Assembly: GCA_025201375.1 (NCBI GenBank)
Contig: JAIWZP010000022.1
Coordinates: 310,001 to 374,000, forward strand
Length of the DNA: 64,000 nucleotides
Reading direction: 5' to 3'
Source: Gongronella butleri
Lineage: Eukaryota > Mucoromycota > Mucoromycetes > Mucorales > Cunninghamellaceae
Numbering within the stretch: the stretch's first letter is position 1; every line of letters starts with the position of its first letter. The translations under genes and the position numbers were made by a program. Shown one piece after another: positions 21,697 through 32,520 of this stretch. The notes beneath the pieces are model-generated. The model ran no database searches and was not told the DNA's origin. It saw only the letters and a program-made list of their open reading frames with translations.

Positions 21697-22091
21697 GTAA
21701 CGAGCAGATCTAGCACTTTGTCAAAGAAACCGCGATACACCTCCTTGCCTTCAGGGAAAAAAAACTAGGCAGCACCACCGTCGAGCCACAATTCCGTGAT
21801 TTGATTGTAAATCTGCAGCTGCAGCGAACTCCCCTTCAGGTCGTCGTGAGGATACAGATTGAAGCGACGCGCAAGGTACAGCTCGATGATGTTGGCCTCG
21901 GCAAGCTGCCACTTGTCACCATTGTCCTCAATCACATTCAGAAGTGGGATGTAGCCAAAAGGAGTGTCAGCCTTGCCAGAGGGCCAGTCAGGGTTGATCT
22001 CGGTCCAGTCAGCGTCAACATAGTTGAGGATGTCACGAATTGGGCTGCCACGACCGCCATCATAAAAGTAAATGAGTTCGAACTTGACCAT
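21697..22091 (-). pseudogene. GST copy 3, truncated with premature stop
   Basis: The ATG at 22091 opens a frame nearly identical to GST2 for about 109 codons. Then GGAGY of GST2 reads GGAA and TAG (stop at 21765-21767), where a TAT codon became TAG and the next bases also changed. The homology continues after the stop (FFPEGKEVYRGFFDKVLDLL) but ends at about 21697, so the last ~75 codons are absent. Both the stop and the truncation would inactivate it. The promoter with its TATA box (22171-22178) is retained. Confidence 0.9.
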
Positions 22092-22556
22092 GATTGATTT
22101 TGCGAGATTGAGAGATTGAAAGATTGAATTGAGATTGTTTATTTTGTTTTTCGCTTGCTTCTGTGGTCGTCTTTTATAAAACAGAGGATGAATAATCCAT
22201 TGAGCCATTTGCAAGAATAGCAATACAGGCAATTGATTTGACATGGCTGAAGGCGCGCGATTCATGGCAAAATGAGAATAAAGACATACAAAACAAGGGG
22301 ACGCGTGTCAACGAGATTCTGCGGAAAGCGGAGATTCAAGCCCAGAATCTCGTGTGTTGCTGCGGCGGATCATGTGCAACAGCGAGCGACCCTTGGAAAA
22401 AAAATGCAAGACTTGATACGAGCCCCACTTTTCGGTGCCCAATGCTGCGCCTTGCCACGGCGCATCTTCCGTGATGAATAATTTACGCGCGATCTGCATC
22501 CGAATCTTTGTAGAATTGAATGCTGAGAGCCAGTCCACACCTTTCTTTTCATTTCG

Positions 22557-22587
<31 letters not shown>

Positions 22588-23049
22588 CTAGTTCACCCCA
22601 TGATCACGACTTTTTTTTTTTTTTTGCACACACTCTTTCTAAATATCAAAACGGAAGCACAAGAATACAACTCGGTGACGAATAAGATTGTTGACCCGCG
22701 GATTAGATTGCAACAGGCAATAAAATAAGGATGTGTGGAGGGCATACGATGGGCATGATGATCATTGACTGGTCTCTGGGGAGCATCGCAAAAGACAGTG
22801 GCATGAATGCAATATTTTCTTTGAAAAATACGTACAGAGTTGCAGAAAATTAACAAAGGTGTTAAAGAAAAGCTTGTTTGAGCTGCGGTCACGCAATAAC
22901 TCGCGCTTTCGCATAGCTGCGGCCTGGGCCAATTTATTTGTGTAACAGGGTGCATGCTCCTTTCAACGGCCAAGCCCTTGTTCCTTTTTTTTTTTTTTTT
23001 TTTTGTTTTCGCTTTGTTTTCTTTCTTTTGCCACACCATCAGAGCAAAT
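22092..23049. other. Divergent promoter region GST3 pseudogene / F-box 2
   Basis: Duplicate of 17739-18728. T runs of about 25 bases at 22558 and 22982 have lengthened relative to the first copy. No gene. Confidence 0.55.
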
Positions 23050-25158
23050 ATGGATGTCTTTCCTGACGAATTGCTTACGTGCATCTTTAATTATCTTTCA
23101 ATCAACGATTTGAAGAATGTGCGCCTCTGTCAGCGACGTTGGAATTCCGGGAGCTCGTCGTTGCTCTTCAAAAAGGCAACATTTTGCCTCGCACAGCCGC
23201 TTGACGAGCGAAACAAACAATTTGATTTTTTGACGACACCGCTCACGTGCTCAAGCACTGTGCCCGGGCATCTGGTGCGCGATCTGCTCATCCATCACCA
23301 GCATAAATCCGGCCCGCTTAACCTGCTGCCGCGTCTCAATGACATCATGCCATCAATTACGCGACTCAATATCGACAAGTGCGCCTGCTACCCAAAATTA
23401 GATTCTCGGGCGCCTAGGTGGATCAAGCGTGGCCTTGGCGCCCGTTTACAACGACGCTCATCCTCTGCAAGAGGCGATCCAGATGTCGACCGTTCAATGG
23501 ACGTGAACGCGACGTGGCAAGCCGCCATGAAACAATGGTCCAATCTGCAGTCAATTGGCATCCAAGAAGCCCAATTAGGCATGACGATCGACTGGGTCTC
23601 TCCAGTCAATACCTTGGTGACGCACCTCAATTTGGACGATCAAGTGCAATTGGATGCCAAAACCTTCTCAAAGATGCCCGCCACATTTCCCTCTCTTCAC
23701 TATTTGGTGTGTATGGTTGAAGACAAAAGTGGCACAAATGCTCTTTTGAAACAATTACGCAATCTACGTGCGCACTATGAGAAGAGCGAGCAAGAATTGG
23801 TCACGCGTGGACTGGCGTGGGCGACACTGCGCAATATGAAATTGCGCGTGTTCCTGGACCCTTTGGACACGTGCTATTTGCTGCTTGCGGTGGCCATGAT
23901 GGCACGCAATCTGACCAGTTTGTCTTTTGTCCAACTTTACGATGGCCGTGACGCGTCAGACCTTTTTACCGTGCCTCCAGAGACTGCCGGAACGTGTGTC
24001 TTGAGCGATGGCCTCCCACCGAGCTTCAAGGCGCTGCAATCGCTCAAGATTCACAATACTTGTGTCAATGCATTGATGGCGTCCGCTCTTTTCCGCACGA
24101 CAGACCAACTGGCACATTTTGACCTTGATTGGTCGCGCATGTCCCACAACAACAACAACGAAATGCACGCCTACACACCCGATCACGCTCTCTTTGATGG
24201 CATGCGCGCAATTAGCAAACCAACACTCCGCGAATTCGCTTTTAATTATCATGATCTTACCCACGGATGCCAATTGCTTGCTTGTATCATTGTGCCTGCC
24301 TTTGCTGATCTTGTGACGCTGAAAATCGATCAAATTGGGGAACTTTGTATGGATATGGTGCTTGAACAGATGCCACGCCTTGAATATCTCGAACTTGTTA
24401 CGTACAGCTGCGCCAATGACTACACTGGCGCGCCTGTCGTAAAATACCCCACGCGGCGCGTTCCGCATGCTCTAAAAAACGTGCAAATCGAAGTATTATT
24501 TGACCAAGGGCTTGTTGCTCTCAAAAATCTTGACAACATCAACCCAGGCACCATCCGCTATCGATTCACAGACGACTTTGGCTTTGACCCGGCGCCCCAG
24601 GCGCCCAATGACGATGATACATTCTTCACATGGTTGGTGCCTGACGCGCAAAAGATGGCGATGGATGTGCATCAATTGGCAGAGGCACCGGGCGCGGATG
24701 TGTGTCTTTCATGGGCATGCTTTCCAAAATGCCATTTGGCAGAACTGACTCTCTCGAGACCTAAGTTGAAAATCGACAACATTGGTCATTTTGCGTGGGA
24801 CCGTGACGAATTTGGCGCAATCGTGGTCTATCAAGCCGAGCCTGGACCTGATGACCCAAAATTGCGCATTTATCACTTGGACAAAGATGGCTGGGACACA
24901 ACGTCATTAAATCACGAGTCAGACCTCATTGGCCTCTTGGGAACGCTGCTACCTGTCCTCAATACACAACAAAAAATGGGTCGCAACTGGCGATGGAAAG
25001 ACTCACCTGAAGCTGCTTCTGAATTTGACGCAATTGGCCCTGCAACAGCCACCGTGTTGATTGTGCTTGCAAAAACGATCGACGAAATGAATATTAACAC
25101 GCCAATATATTGTTGTATGCCGCTTGAAAATAGCCCAACAGCTGATACGAACCAATAA
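23050..25158 (+). CDS. F-box/LRR-like protein 2
   Basis: A single-exon 702-residue paralogue of F-box 1. It has the same N-terminal F-box (FPDELLTCIFNYLSINDL, then RLCQRRWN), the FKKATFCLAQP block, the LRR-like middle and the C-terminal AEPGPDDPKLRIYHLDKDG motif. It is intact. Many differences from F-box 1 lie in the exposed positions between the leucines, as expected if the substrate surface is diverging; this is a reading by eye, not a measured rate. AATAAA at 25153 overlaps the end of the frame. Confidence 0.85.
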   Translation: MDVFPDELLTCIFNYLSINDLKNVRLCQRRWNSGSSSLLFKKATFCLAQPLDERNKQFDFLTTPLTCSSTVPGHLVRDLLIHHQHKSGPLNLLPRLNDIMPSITRLNIDKCACYPKLDSRAPRWIKRGLGARLQRRSSSARGDPDVDRSMDVNATWQAAMKQWSNLQSIGIQEAQLGMTIDWVSPVNTLVTHLNLDDQVQLDAKTFSKMPATFPSLHYLVCMVEDKSGTNALLKQLRNLRAHYEKSEQELVTRGLAWATLRNMKLRVFLDPLDTCYLLLAVAMMARNLTSLSFVQLYDGRDASDLFTVPPETAGTCVLSDGLPPSFKALQSLKIHNTCVNALMASALFRTTDQLAHFDLDWSRMSHNNNNEMHAYTPDHALFDGMRAISKPTLREFAFNYHDLTHGCQLLACIIVPAFADLVTLKIDQIGELCMDMVLEQMPRLEYLELVTYSCANDYTGAPVVKYPTRRVPHALKNVQIEVLFDQGLVALKNLDNINPGTIRYRFTDDFGFDPAPQAPNDDDTFFTWLVPDAQKMAMDVHQLAEAPGADVCLSWACFPKCHLAELTLSRPKLKIDNIGHFAWDRDEFGAIVVYQAEPGPDDPKLRIYHLDKDGWDTTSLNHESDLIGLLGTLLPVLNTQQKMGRNWRWKDSPEAASEFDAIGPATATVLIVLAKTIDEMNINTPIYCCMPLENSPTADTNQ

Positions 25159-25668
25159 AAAATGAAACCTGTTATCCGCATCCACGAATTTTGCTGCCTG
25201 CATTTCCTTTTCTTATGCTCTGGTGCCAATATAACAACATTATGAGTTCCTGAGCAACCGGTCTCAACTAAAGCTGGTGTCTCGGCATACAAATCCAAGA
25301 TAAAAAAAAGTCATGAGTCGCAAATTTTACAGAAAATCGTGTTTTCGTAAAAGGCTCCCTGCCAAAGCTAGGCAAAAGTGCCAATGGTTGACGATAGTCA
25401 ACGATAGACAGGTGAATGCAAAAAAAAAAAGGCGAAAGGGAACGAAAGAAAAGGACGTAAGCGATCGAAATCATCAGATTTTCAAGTTTACGCGCAAATG
25501 TCGCATAATCGAAGAGAGGTGAGTAATGTAATACACTACCTGCTGCAAATGAAGGTAGAGCAAGCAGACTCTCAATTGAGCCCCTGCTTGAGCCTCTGTG
25601 AGCGCAATTCGGGGAGAAATGATTGTTTGAATTTGATGCACTGCCAAGCCGGCAGTGCGACGAATTTT

Positions 25669-25704
<36 letters not shown>

Positions 25705-26455
25705 ATTTCTTAGATCGTCCCCCAAACCTTGGAGGAGAAATGGACGTCAAAGGGTAGTAGCATTGAGGCAAGCTTCGTGAGATTTGACTATGTGGATTTC
25801 GAGAAAATGGCAGTTGATTGTGCCAGAAATGCATTTTCAAGTGCTCATCATTCGACGACAAAGTGTGCCAGAGCCTAATTAGTTAAAATCTCTTCAGAGA
25901 GACTCATTCAATGAATCACGTCCATGCACCGCACTTCTTAAAGATATTGTACGATCAGGAATTTGGAGGACGCGTTCAAAATTATAAGGTGTTAGACGCG
26001 TCGTACGTGAATCATGCGTGAGAGCGATTTTCAAATGATCACCGGCATACACGAACACGGTTGGGTAAAATACGCGAGGCCCCTTTTCTCAAACAGCCAG
26101 AGCACGTCGTCGTCAATTGGCATCCATTTGAAAATGTGATTTTTTATGGCTTAGAGTTGATTTTCTCTGTGCTCATGCCAAAAGAAATCATGCTCTATAG
26201 GCGTATCAAATCCAGGGATTCAGAATCGCATGAAGGTGTCAGGATAGCACTTTGGTACGATTTTTTTGACCATTTACAAACCCTATTCGTACGCAAATCC
26301 TATTTGGGTGGACAATCGCCGGCTTGTCAATTATTACTTAACCCAGCTGCGCCAGTTTAATTGCTCGTGTTACAACGGTTAACGTTGAGCGCCCTTCCCC
26401 TGTTTCCTTTTTACGGATCTTCTTACTTGTCATCTCGCCGCAATTTCAAACAAAA
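25159..26455. other. Spacer F-box 2 / F-box 3
   Basis: The first ~860 bp duplicate 20820-21696, with an A run of about 31 bases at 25671-25700. The last ~440 bp are unique and hold the F-box 3 promoter. A 99-codon frame at 26061-26360 shows no family features and is not annotated. Confidence 0.5.
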
Positions 26456-28564
26456 ATGCTTCCCATTCCAGATGAATTGCTTTCCTCCATCTTTGAGCTT
26501 CTCCCAATCGAGGATTTGAAGGCTCTGCGTTTATGTCAGAGAGGATGGAGCGTCCTGGTCTCGCGCATTCTCTTCAGAAAGGCGACTTTTTGCCTCGCCC
26601 AGGCACGCGACAAGAGAAACGAGCAATTTGACTTTTTGACCACACCACTCACGTGCATGAATGGCAACATGACGCCTGGTCACCTAGTGCGTGATCTACT
26701 TGTCCATCATCAACAAAAGTCAGGCCCACTTGCCGTGCTGCCGCGGCTCAATTGCTCGATGCCGTCGATAACACATCTTGAAATCAATGAATGCCGCTGC
26801 TTCAACAGGCGGGATTGGGGGCCCTACTACGTGTTTGACTCTTTAAACTTCGCACCTCTTCCCATTGAAGAATATCGGCGGGATCCACACGATGAGCCAT
26901 CCATTGATGCGTATGAAGCGTGGCAAGCCGCCACAAATGAATGGTCATGCCTGCAGTCCATTGCGATCCATTCTCTCCAAATGAGTAAGGGTGGTCAGAG
27001 CCTTCCTGCGGCGACGCCCTTAATGACTCACCTCAATTTGGGCAAAAAGCTGCAACTGGACGTTTACACCTTTTTCGACTTGCCCTCATTGTTCCCATCT
27101 CTCCGTTTCCTTTCGTCCACGGTGGATAATTACGGTGGTGACAACCCAACACCAGGAAAAATCGCCAATGCTCTTTTAAATCACTTGGAAAAGCTGCGCA
27201 AGCATCACGAAATGGGCAAGCAAGATGGTTTGTCGCCAACAGCTGGTCTGGTGTGGTCAAACTTGACTCAATTGGAGCTGGAGATGTTCTTCACCCCGTT
27301 GGAAGGATGCTATTATCTGTTGGTGCTGGCGATGATAGCACCCAATTTGGCCAAATTGACCTACAACCAGACATCCCATGAACATGACACGTCCAATCCT
27401 GTGGAGGTGCCACCGGAGACTGTCAACGCTTGCTTGCTGAGCAATGGTTATCCCCCGAGTTTCAAGGCGCTGCAATCCGTCGAAATCACCAATGCAAGCA
27501 TCAACACAATGATGGCGTCTGCTCTTTTCCGCACGACAGAGCAATTGGAGCAATTTCATCTGGAATGGACGAGTGTGACGCCGGTTGATGGTGAGATTGA
27601 CAATGAAATACGCGACTACTCGCCTGAGCACCCGCTCTTTCAACATTTGCGTGCACTCAGCAAGCCTTCTCTTCGCAATTTCTATTTTGGCTACCGCCGT
27701 TCCATTTACGGCAGCCAATTCCTCGCTAGCATCGACGTGCCGGCCTTTGCTCATCTCGTGACGCTGAAGTTCGCGGGTGTCAGGGAGATTTGCATGGAAA
27801 AAGTGCTAGAACAGCTGCCTCGCCTTGAACATCTCGAATTCAACATCCTCAAGTGCGGCAATCACGACAATGGCGCACCGATCGTGAATTATCCTGTGCA
27901 TCGCGTGCCGCACGTGCTGAAAACCATGAGCATCAATGTCTTATATCGCCAGTATCTTGTTGCACTGAAAAATCTTGACAACATCAACCCGGGCACCATC
28001 CATTACCGCTTCACGAGCAGCTTTGGCTTTGATCCAGCCACAAAGGCTCCCAATGAAGACGATACGCTCTTCACATGGCTCGTGCCTGATGCGCAAAAGA
28101 TGGTCATGGGCATGCACCAATGGGCAGACTCGCCAAACACGGACGTGCGCCTATCGTGGATGTGTTTTCCGTCATCGCGCCTTGCTGGCCTAGATCTCAC
28201 TTACCCCACGATGTGTCTCTCGGATAGCCATGTCCGTTTTTCGCATGTCCGCGATGAATTTGGCGCAATTGTCGTCTATCAAGCTGAACCTGGCCCTGGT
28301 GACTCCAAATTAAGTATTTATCACATCGATAAGGATGGTTGGAACAACAAGTCACTGAAAAACGAACTGGAACTTGTCGACTCCTTGAAAGCGCTGCAAC
28401 CCGTGCTCAAAAGTCGTCAAAAGAAGAATAGAAAAGGGCGATTCGATGTAAATGAGCATTTTGGCTTTGGAATTGTCGGCCCATCGACAGCCACGGTGCT
28501 TTTGGTCCTTGCAACAAACATTCAGACCCTGAAAGTTAATACTCAAGGCATGTTTGAATGCTAA
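26456..28564 (+). CDS. F-box/LRR-like protein 3
   Basis: A single-exon 702-residue protein with the family plan: F-box at residues 4-35 (IPDELLSSIFELLPIEDL, then RLCQRGW), FRKATFCLAQ, leucine-rich segments, VPHVLKTMSINV and a C-terminal AEPGPGDSKLSIYHIDKDG. It is about equally distant from F-box 1 and 2 and lies outside the 4.3-kb duplicated unit. It has no long T tract immediately before the ATG, unlike copies 1, 2 and 4. No damage is visible, so it is likely functional. Confidence 0.85.
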   Translation: MLPIPDELLSSIFELLPIEDLKALRLCQRGWSVLVSRILFRKATFCLAQARDKRNEQFDFLTTPLTCMNGNMTPGHLVRDLLVHHQQKSGPLAVLPRLNCSMPSITHLEINECRCFNRRDWGPYYVFDSLNFAPLPIEEYRRDPHDEPSIDAYEAWQAATNEWSCLQSIAIHSLQMSKGGQSLPAATPLMTHLNLGKKLQLDVYTFFDLPSLFPSLRFLSSTVDNYGGDNPTPGKIANALLNHLEKLRKHHEMGKQDGLSPTAGLVWSNLTQLELEMFFTPLEGCYYLLVLAMIAPNLAKLTYNQTSHEHDTSNPVEVPPETVNACLLSNGYPPSFKALQSVEITNASINTMMASALFRTTEQLEQFHLEWTSVTPVDGEIDNEIRDYSPEHPLFQHLRALSKPSLRNFYFGYRRSIYGSQFLASIDVPAFAHLVTLKFAGVREICMEKVLEQLPRLEHLEFNILKCGNHDNGAPIVNYPVHRVPHVLKTMSINVLYRQYLVALKNLDNINPGTIHYRFTSSFGFDPATKAPNEDDTLFTWLVPDAQKMVMGMHQWADSPNTDVRLSWMCFPSSRLAGLDLTYPTMCLSDSHVRFSHVRDEFGAIVVYQAEPGPGDSKLSIYHIDKDGWNNKSLKNELELVDSLKALQPVLKSRQKKNRKGRFDVNEHFGFGIVGPSTATVLLVLATNIQTLKVNTQGMFEC

Positions 28565-28846
28565 ATGAAAAATAAAGATTAAATACCCTCAAAATGAAAA
28601 AAAAAAACTTACTGCGCCCGCGTACAATCCACTGCGCCCCAAATTTGCGACTTATCAAGTCCGTGTAACAAGCTGCACCGGTCTTAAATGACATCCATAG
28701 CTTTTTTTCTGTTCTTTTTTTTTTTTTTTTTTTCTGTTCTGTTCTTTTCTTTTTTTTTTCTGTTCTGTTCTTTTCTTTTTTTTTCTTTTTTTTTTTTTTT
28801 CTGTTCTTTTCCTTTTTTTTTTTTTTTTTTTGACATTGTCAAGCAA
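28565..28846. repeat. Pyrimidine-rich tract upstream of F-box 4
   Basis: About 130 bases at 28700-28832 consist of T runs separated by ttctgttc units, giving an imperfect (TTCTGTTCTTTTC)n array. It corresponds in position to the T tracts before F-box 1 and 2. It could be leader, intron 3' part or promoter; no donor is recognisable. Confidence 0.75.
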
Positions 28847-30834
28847 ATGTGCAACTTTCCCGACGAATTGCTTACATGCATCTTTGAGCATGTGCCAGTC
28901 AACGATTTGAAAATGGTGCGGCTCTGCCAACGTCGATGGTCCGTGCTGAGCTCTCGCATTCTCTTCAAAAAGACAACTTTCTGCCTTGCCCAGCCGAGCG
29001 AAAAACAAGCCGAGCAATTCGACTTTTTGATGACACCACTCACGTGCTCAGAAAATGCCACACCCGGCCAACTGGCGCGCAATCTCCTTGTACATCATCA
29101 GCATTTAGCTGGACCGCTTGCCCTGCTTCCGCGTCTTAATGCCCCCATGCCATCCATCACGCACCTCGACATTGACGCATGCAAATGTTACAAAACACGC
29201 AATTACGTCTTGGACGACATTCCTTCAAGTGTGACCAACGAATTGTGGCATGCGGCCGCAAAACAATGGTTGAGCTTGCAGTCCATTGCCATTCGAACTC
29301 TCCAGATCGGCATGGGTGGCTCGCGCGTCCCTGTAGCGTCCGCTTTGGTGACGCACCTCAATCTGGGCACAATGAGACTGAGATTCAATAATTTCTTTGA
29401 ATTGCCCTCAATGTTCCCGTGTCTCCACTTTCTGTCGTGCAAAATTGACACGCAAGACAGTGACGACCCGACAGTATTTATGGAGACCAACTTTATGTTG
29501 AATCATCTGCGCAAAATACGTCCGCATTACGAAACGGGCGAATTGGTGTCGCGTGGCCAGGCTTGGGCATCCCTGTCAACATTGGAGTGGTACATGTACA
29601 TGAGCCCATTGGACGAGTGCTATTTGCTGCTGGCGCTGGCAATGGTGGCGCCCAATTTGACCGATCTAACCTACAAATTGTACGCAGCACGCGACGCGTT
29701 CGGCCCCTTTGACGTACCAGCAGAAGCTTTAAACGCGTGCGTGCTGAGCAATGGCCATCTTCCAAGTTTTAAAGTGCTGCAATCGGTCGAAATAGAGGGA
29801 GCATGTATCAATGATCTGATGGCATCTGCTCTTTTCGGAACAACACAAAGCTTGATGAAATGTCACATAAGAGGCTTGCATACGAAGCCACGCGATGGCG
29901 ACAATGAATTTCGCGACGACTTGGCCATTTGTGCACTCGTTCGACATTATCTACATTTGAGCGGCACATCGACCCTTCGCGACGTTGCGTTTTCCAGCTG
30001 TCACGCTCTCAATGGCAGCCAGCTGCTGGTGTCCATGTCTGAGCTAGCCTTTGCCAATGTCGTGACGCTGGCGCTTGGATTAGGCGTTGAAAAAAATGCA
30101 TGGACACGGTGATCAGACAGCTTCCGCGCCTTGAAGAGCTGTTCCTCAAAACATTTTCCTTTGGAGATTGCAACAGCGGCGCTCCTGTCGTTAAATATCC
30201 CGCGCGTCGCGTCCCACACAACCTGAAGGACTTGTTTGTCACTGTCTTGTTCCGCCAAAACCTCACGGCACCAAAAAATATTGAAAACATCAACCCTGGA
30301 ATCATTCGCTATAGCTTCGACTACGCCTTTAAGTTTGATCTGACGACAATGGCTCCTAATGAAGACGACGCCCTCTTCATGTGGTTAGGGCCGGACGCAC
30401 AAAAGATGGCCATGGACGTGCACAACTGGGCAAATGCTCCTGAAACAGACGTGCGCCTCTCGTGGATGGGCTTCTCGTGCCACATGGCTAGTCTGACACT
30501 CAAAAGACCTACACTACACTTGGAAGGTGCCTCTACCTTTGAGCAATTTGGTGTGGTTGTGATTTATCAGGCCGCACCTGGCCCTGGGGATCCAAAATTG
30601 CGCATTTATTACGTCGACGGCAGTGATCGGAAGGAAATGCTCTTGGACAACGAATTGGACCTTGTCAGCAGGCTGGAAGCGGTGCGACCTGTCGTCAGTA
30701 AACGTCTAAAAGAAAGGCGCACACAATTTTTGCCAGGCCAAAGCGAACATGTGCATGGTATTCCATCAACTACAACGGTCTTGATCGTACTTGCAAAAAA
30801 GATTGATAATCTGGAGGTCGTCGGGCTGTACTAG
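28847..30834 (+). pseudogene. F-box/LRR-like protein 4, one-base frameshift
   Basis: It starts with the F-box (FPDELLTCIFEHVPVNDL, then RLCQRRW) and follows the family plan to about codon 415. There the frame breaks in a run of seven A (30090-30096) and stops at 30110-30112. The correct continuation is in the +2 frame from about 30097 (CMDTVIRQLPRLEEL) to the stop at 30832-30834, and it keeps the AAPGPGDPKLRIYYVDG motif. Relative to the paralogues there is one extra A or two missing bases. The homopolymer makes a sequencing error, a recent pseudogene or slippage all possible. The rest of the frame is undamaged, which argues for error or a very recent event. Confidence 0.8.
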
Positions 30835-31249
30835 TGACAGCTACAGTAAATATATAAAAATAAAAACGTATTGGACGAACATTGCGCACAAATCAAACAT
30901 TATGTACGCTCTCTTGCTGATTTTCTCGGCATCGACAATTTACAATGACGTGGCGGAACCCGCAAGGCTGCAAAACTCATGTATACGTAGATTGCGCGTG
31001 GTTTCATTCATCAGGGTCAATGTGAATTGGTTGAACGATGCAGATTTTTAAAAAAAATCATTGAAATTGCAATTCGCTCATCAATCAATCACAACAGCAC
31101 CCAAAACGCTTCATAATGTCAAATTGGCAAGATAGCAGTCGTTAGAAGATTGCCACGCGCCAATATAAAATCAGCCGTGGCTAAGCTCACAAATCAAAAT
31201 TACGAGTTCTCAAAGTCATTGCACACCATATCAGCGAGATCTCAACAAG

Positions 31250-32520
31250 ATCGCTTCGAAACTCAAGCGCTTTTACTGCGTTTGGTCATATATTAATTTG
31301 AGGTGTTGCGCACGTCGATAGGTTGCACCATTGTCGCGTACGCCATTAAAATGAAGAAGATCTTACACCTATTTTGCAGGGCGCGTCCTCTGGATCATGT
31401 TCATCGGGTCCTATATTTAAACCAGATGATGATAAACACAAAACTCCAACGATGTCAAATTTTTTTTTTTCAAAGATCGGATGACTCAACCCAGAGAAAA
31501 TGCATCTTTCATAAACTCAGGGCCAAAACAGGGTCAAAACGATCCTTGAAGGCTAACTCACCGGGAACACGACACGATGCCCCCAAACCACAAGCGCTTT
31601 TACCGCGTTTGCCTGCTGATTCATTTGAGGTGTCTCACGCGTTGGAGCGCTCAGCCGTTGTCGTTGTACGAGACCAAATGGTGTCGATCTTACCCCATTT
31701 ACGCCTATGAAACTGGCGCTTCATCAAAAACTTGCTCATCTGGTCCCAAATTTGGACCAGTTGATGGTAAATCCATTTCTCCAGCGATGTTAAGTTTTTT
31801 CGTGAATCGGATCACCCAGTCTCGAGAAATCCCGAGATTCATGTTGCTAGTGAAACTCCAGAGCTAAACAATATTTTACGCGTTTCTCCCGATGAACCTG
31901 ACCATATGGCTCCAAATGCAGGTCATTGAATGCTCGACTCAAAAATCCGACGACGTCAAGTTTTTTCCCCAATCGGATCGCTCAGTCGTGAGAAAATGCA
32001 TTTTTCACAAAATCAGGGCCAAACCAGGATCTAAAAGAGCCCTCAAGGCTAACTCGCCGAAAACGTGAAGCGATATTCCCAAACCACAAGCGCTTTCACC
32101 GCGTTTGACTACTGATTCATTTGAGGTGACTCATGTGTCGGGGCGATCAGCCGTTGCCGCCGTACGAGACAAAATGCTACTGATCGTACCCCATTTACGC
32201 CTATGATACTACAGTATGACATGAAACTGGTGCTTTCTCAGAAACTCGCTCATCTGGTCCCAAATTTGGACCAGTTAATGATAAACCCAGTTCTTCAGTG
32301 ATGTTACGTTTTTTCGCAAATCGGATTACTCAGTCTCGAAAATCTCGAGATTCGTGTTTGCTAGTGAAAATCGGCGCCAAATAATGTTTTACGCGTTCTT
32401 CCCGATGAGCTTTACCTTCTGACGCCAAATTTAAAAGAATGGATACTCGAGTCAAAGCTTCGATTATTCCAAGTTTTTTTTCGCAAATCGAATCACTCAG
32501 TCTTGAGAAATCTCGAGATT
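31250..32520 (+). repeat. Degenerate tandem repeat, ~0.5-kb unit
   Basis: Units are anchored at caagcgctttYaccgcgtttg (31589 and 32087, with a partial one at 31266) and at taccccatttacgcctatga (31691 and 32187, offset 496 bp). Each full unit carries the near-perfect palindrome ctggtcccaaatttggacca, a cgaatcggatcactcag-like box and a tctcgagaaatctcgaga-like box. The copies differ by many point changes. No long frame is shared. Confidence 0.8.

Larger units (their letters stand above)
17400..26015. repeat. Tandem duplication of a ~4.32-kb GST + F-box unit
   Basis: The two F-box starts are 4321 bp apart (18729 and 23050), the GST starts 4353 bp apart (17738 and 22091), and the downstream flanks match at about a 4320-bp offset (21413 and 25733). 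The first unit runs to about 21696, the second from there to about 26010. The junction truncates the second GST. Intergenic and coding parts diverged by point changes and small indels, so the duplication is not recent. Confidence 0.85.
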
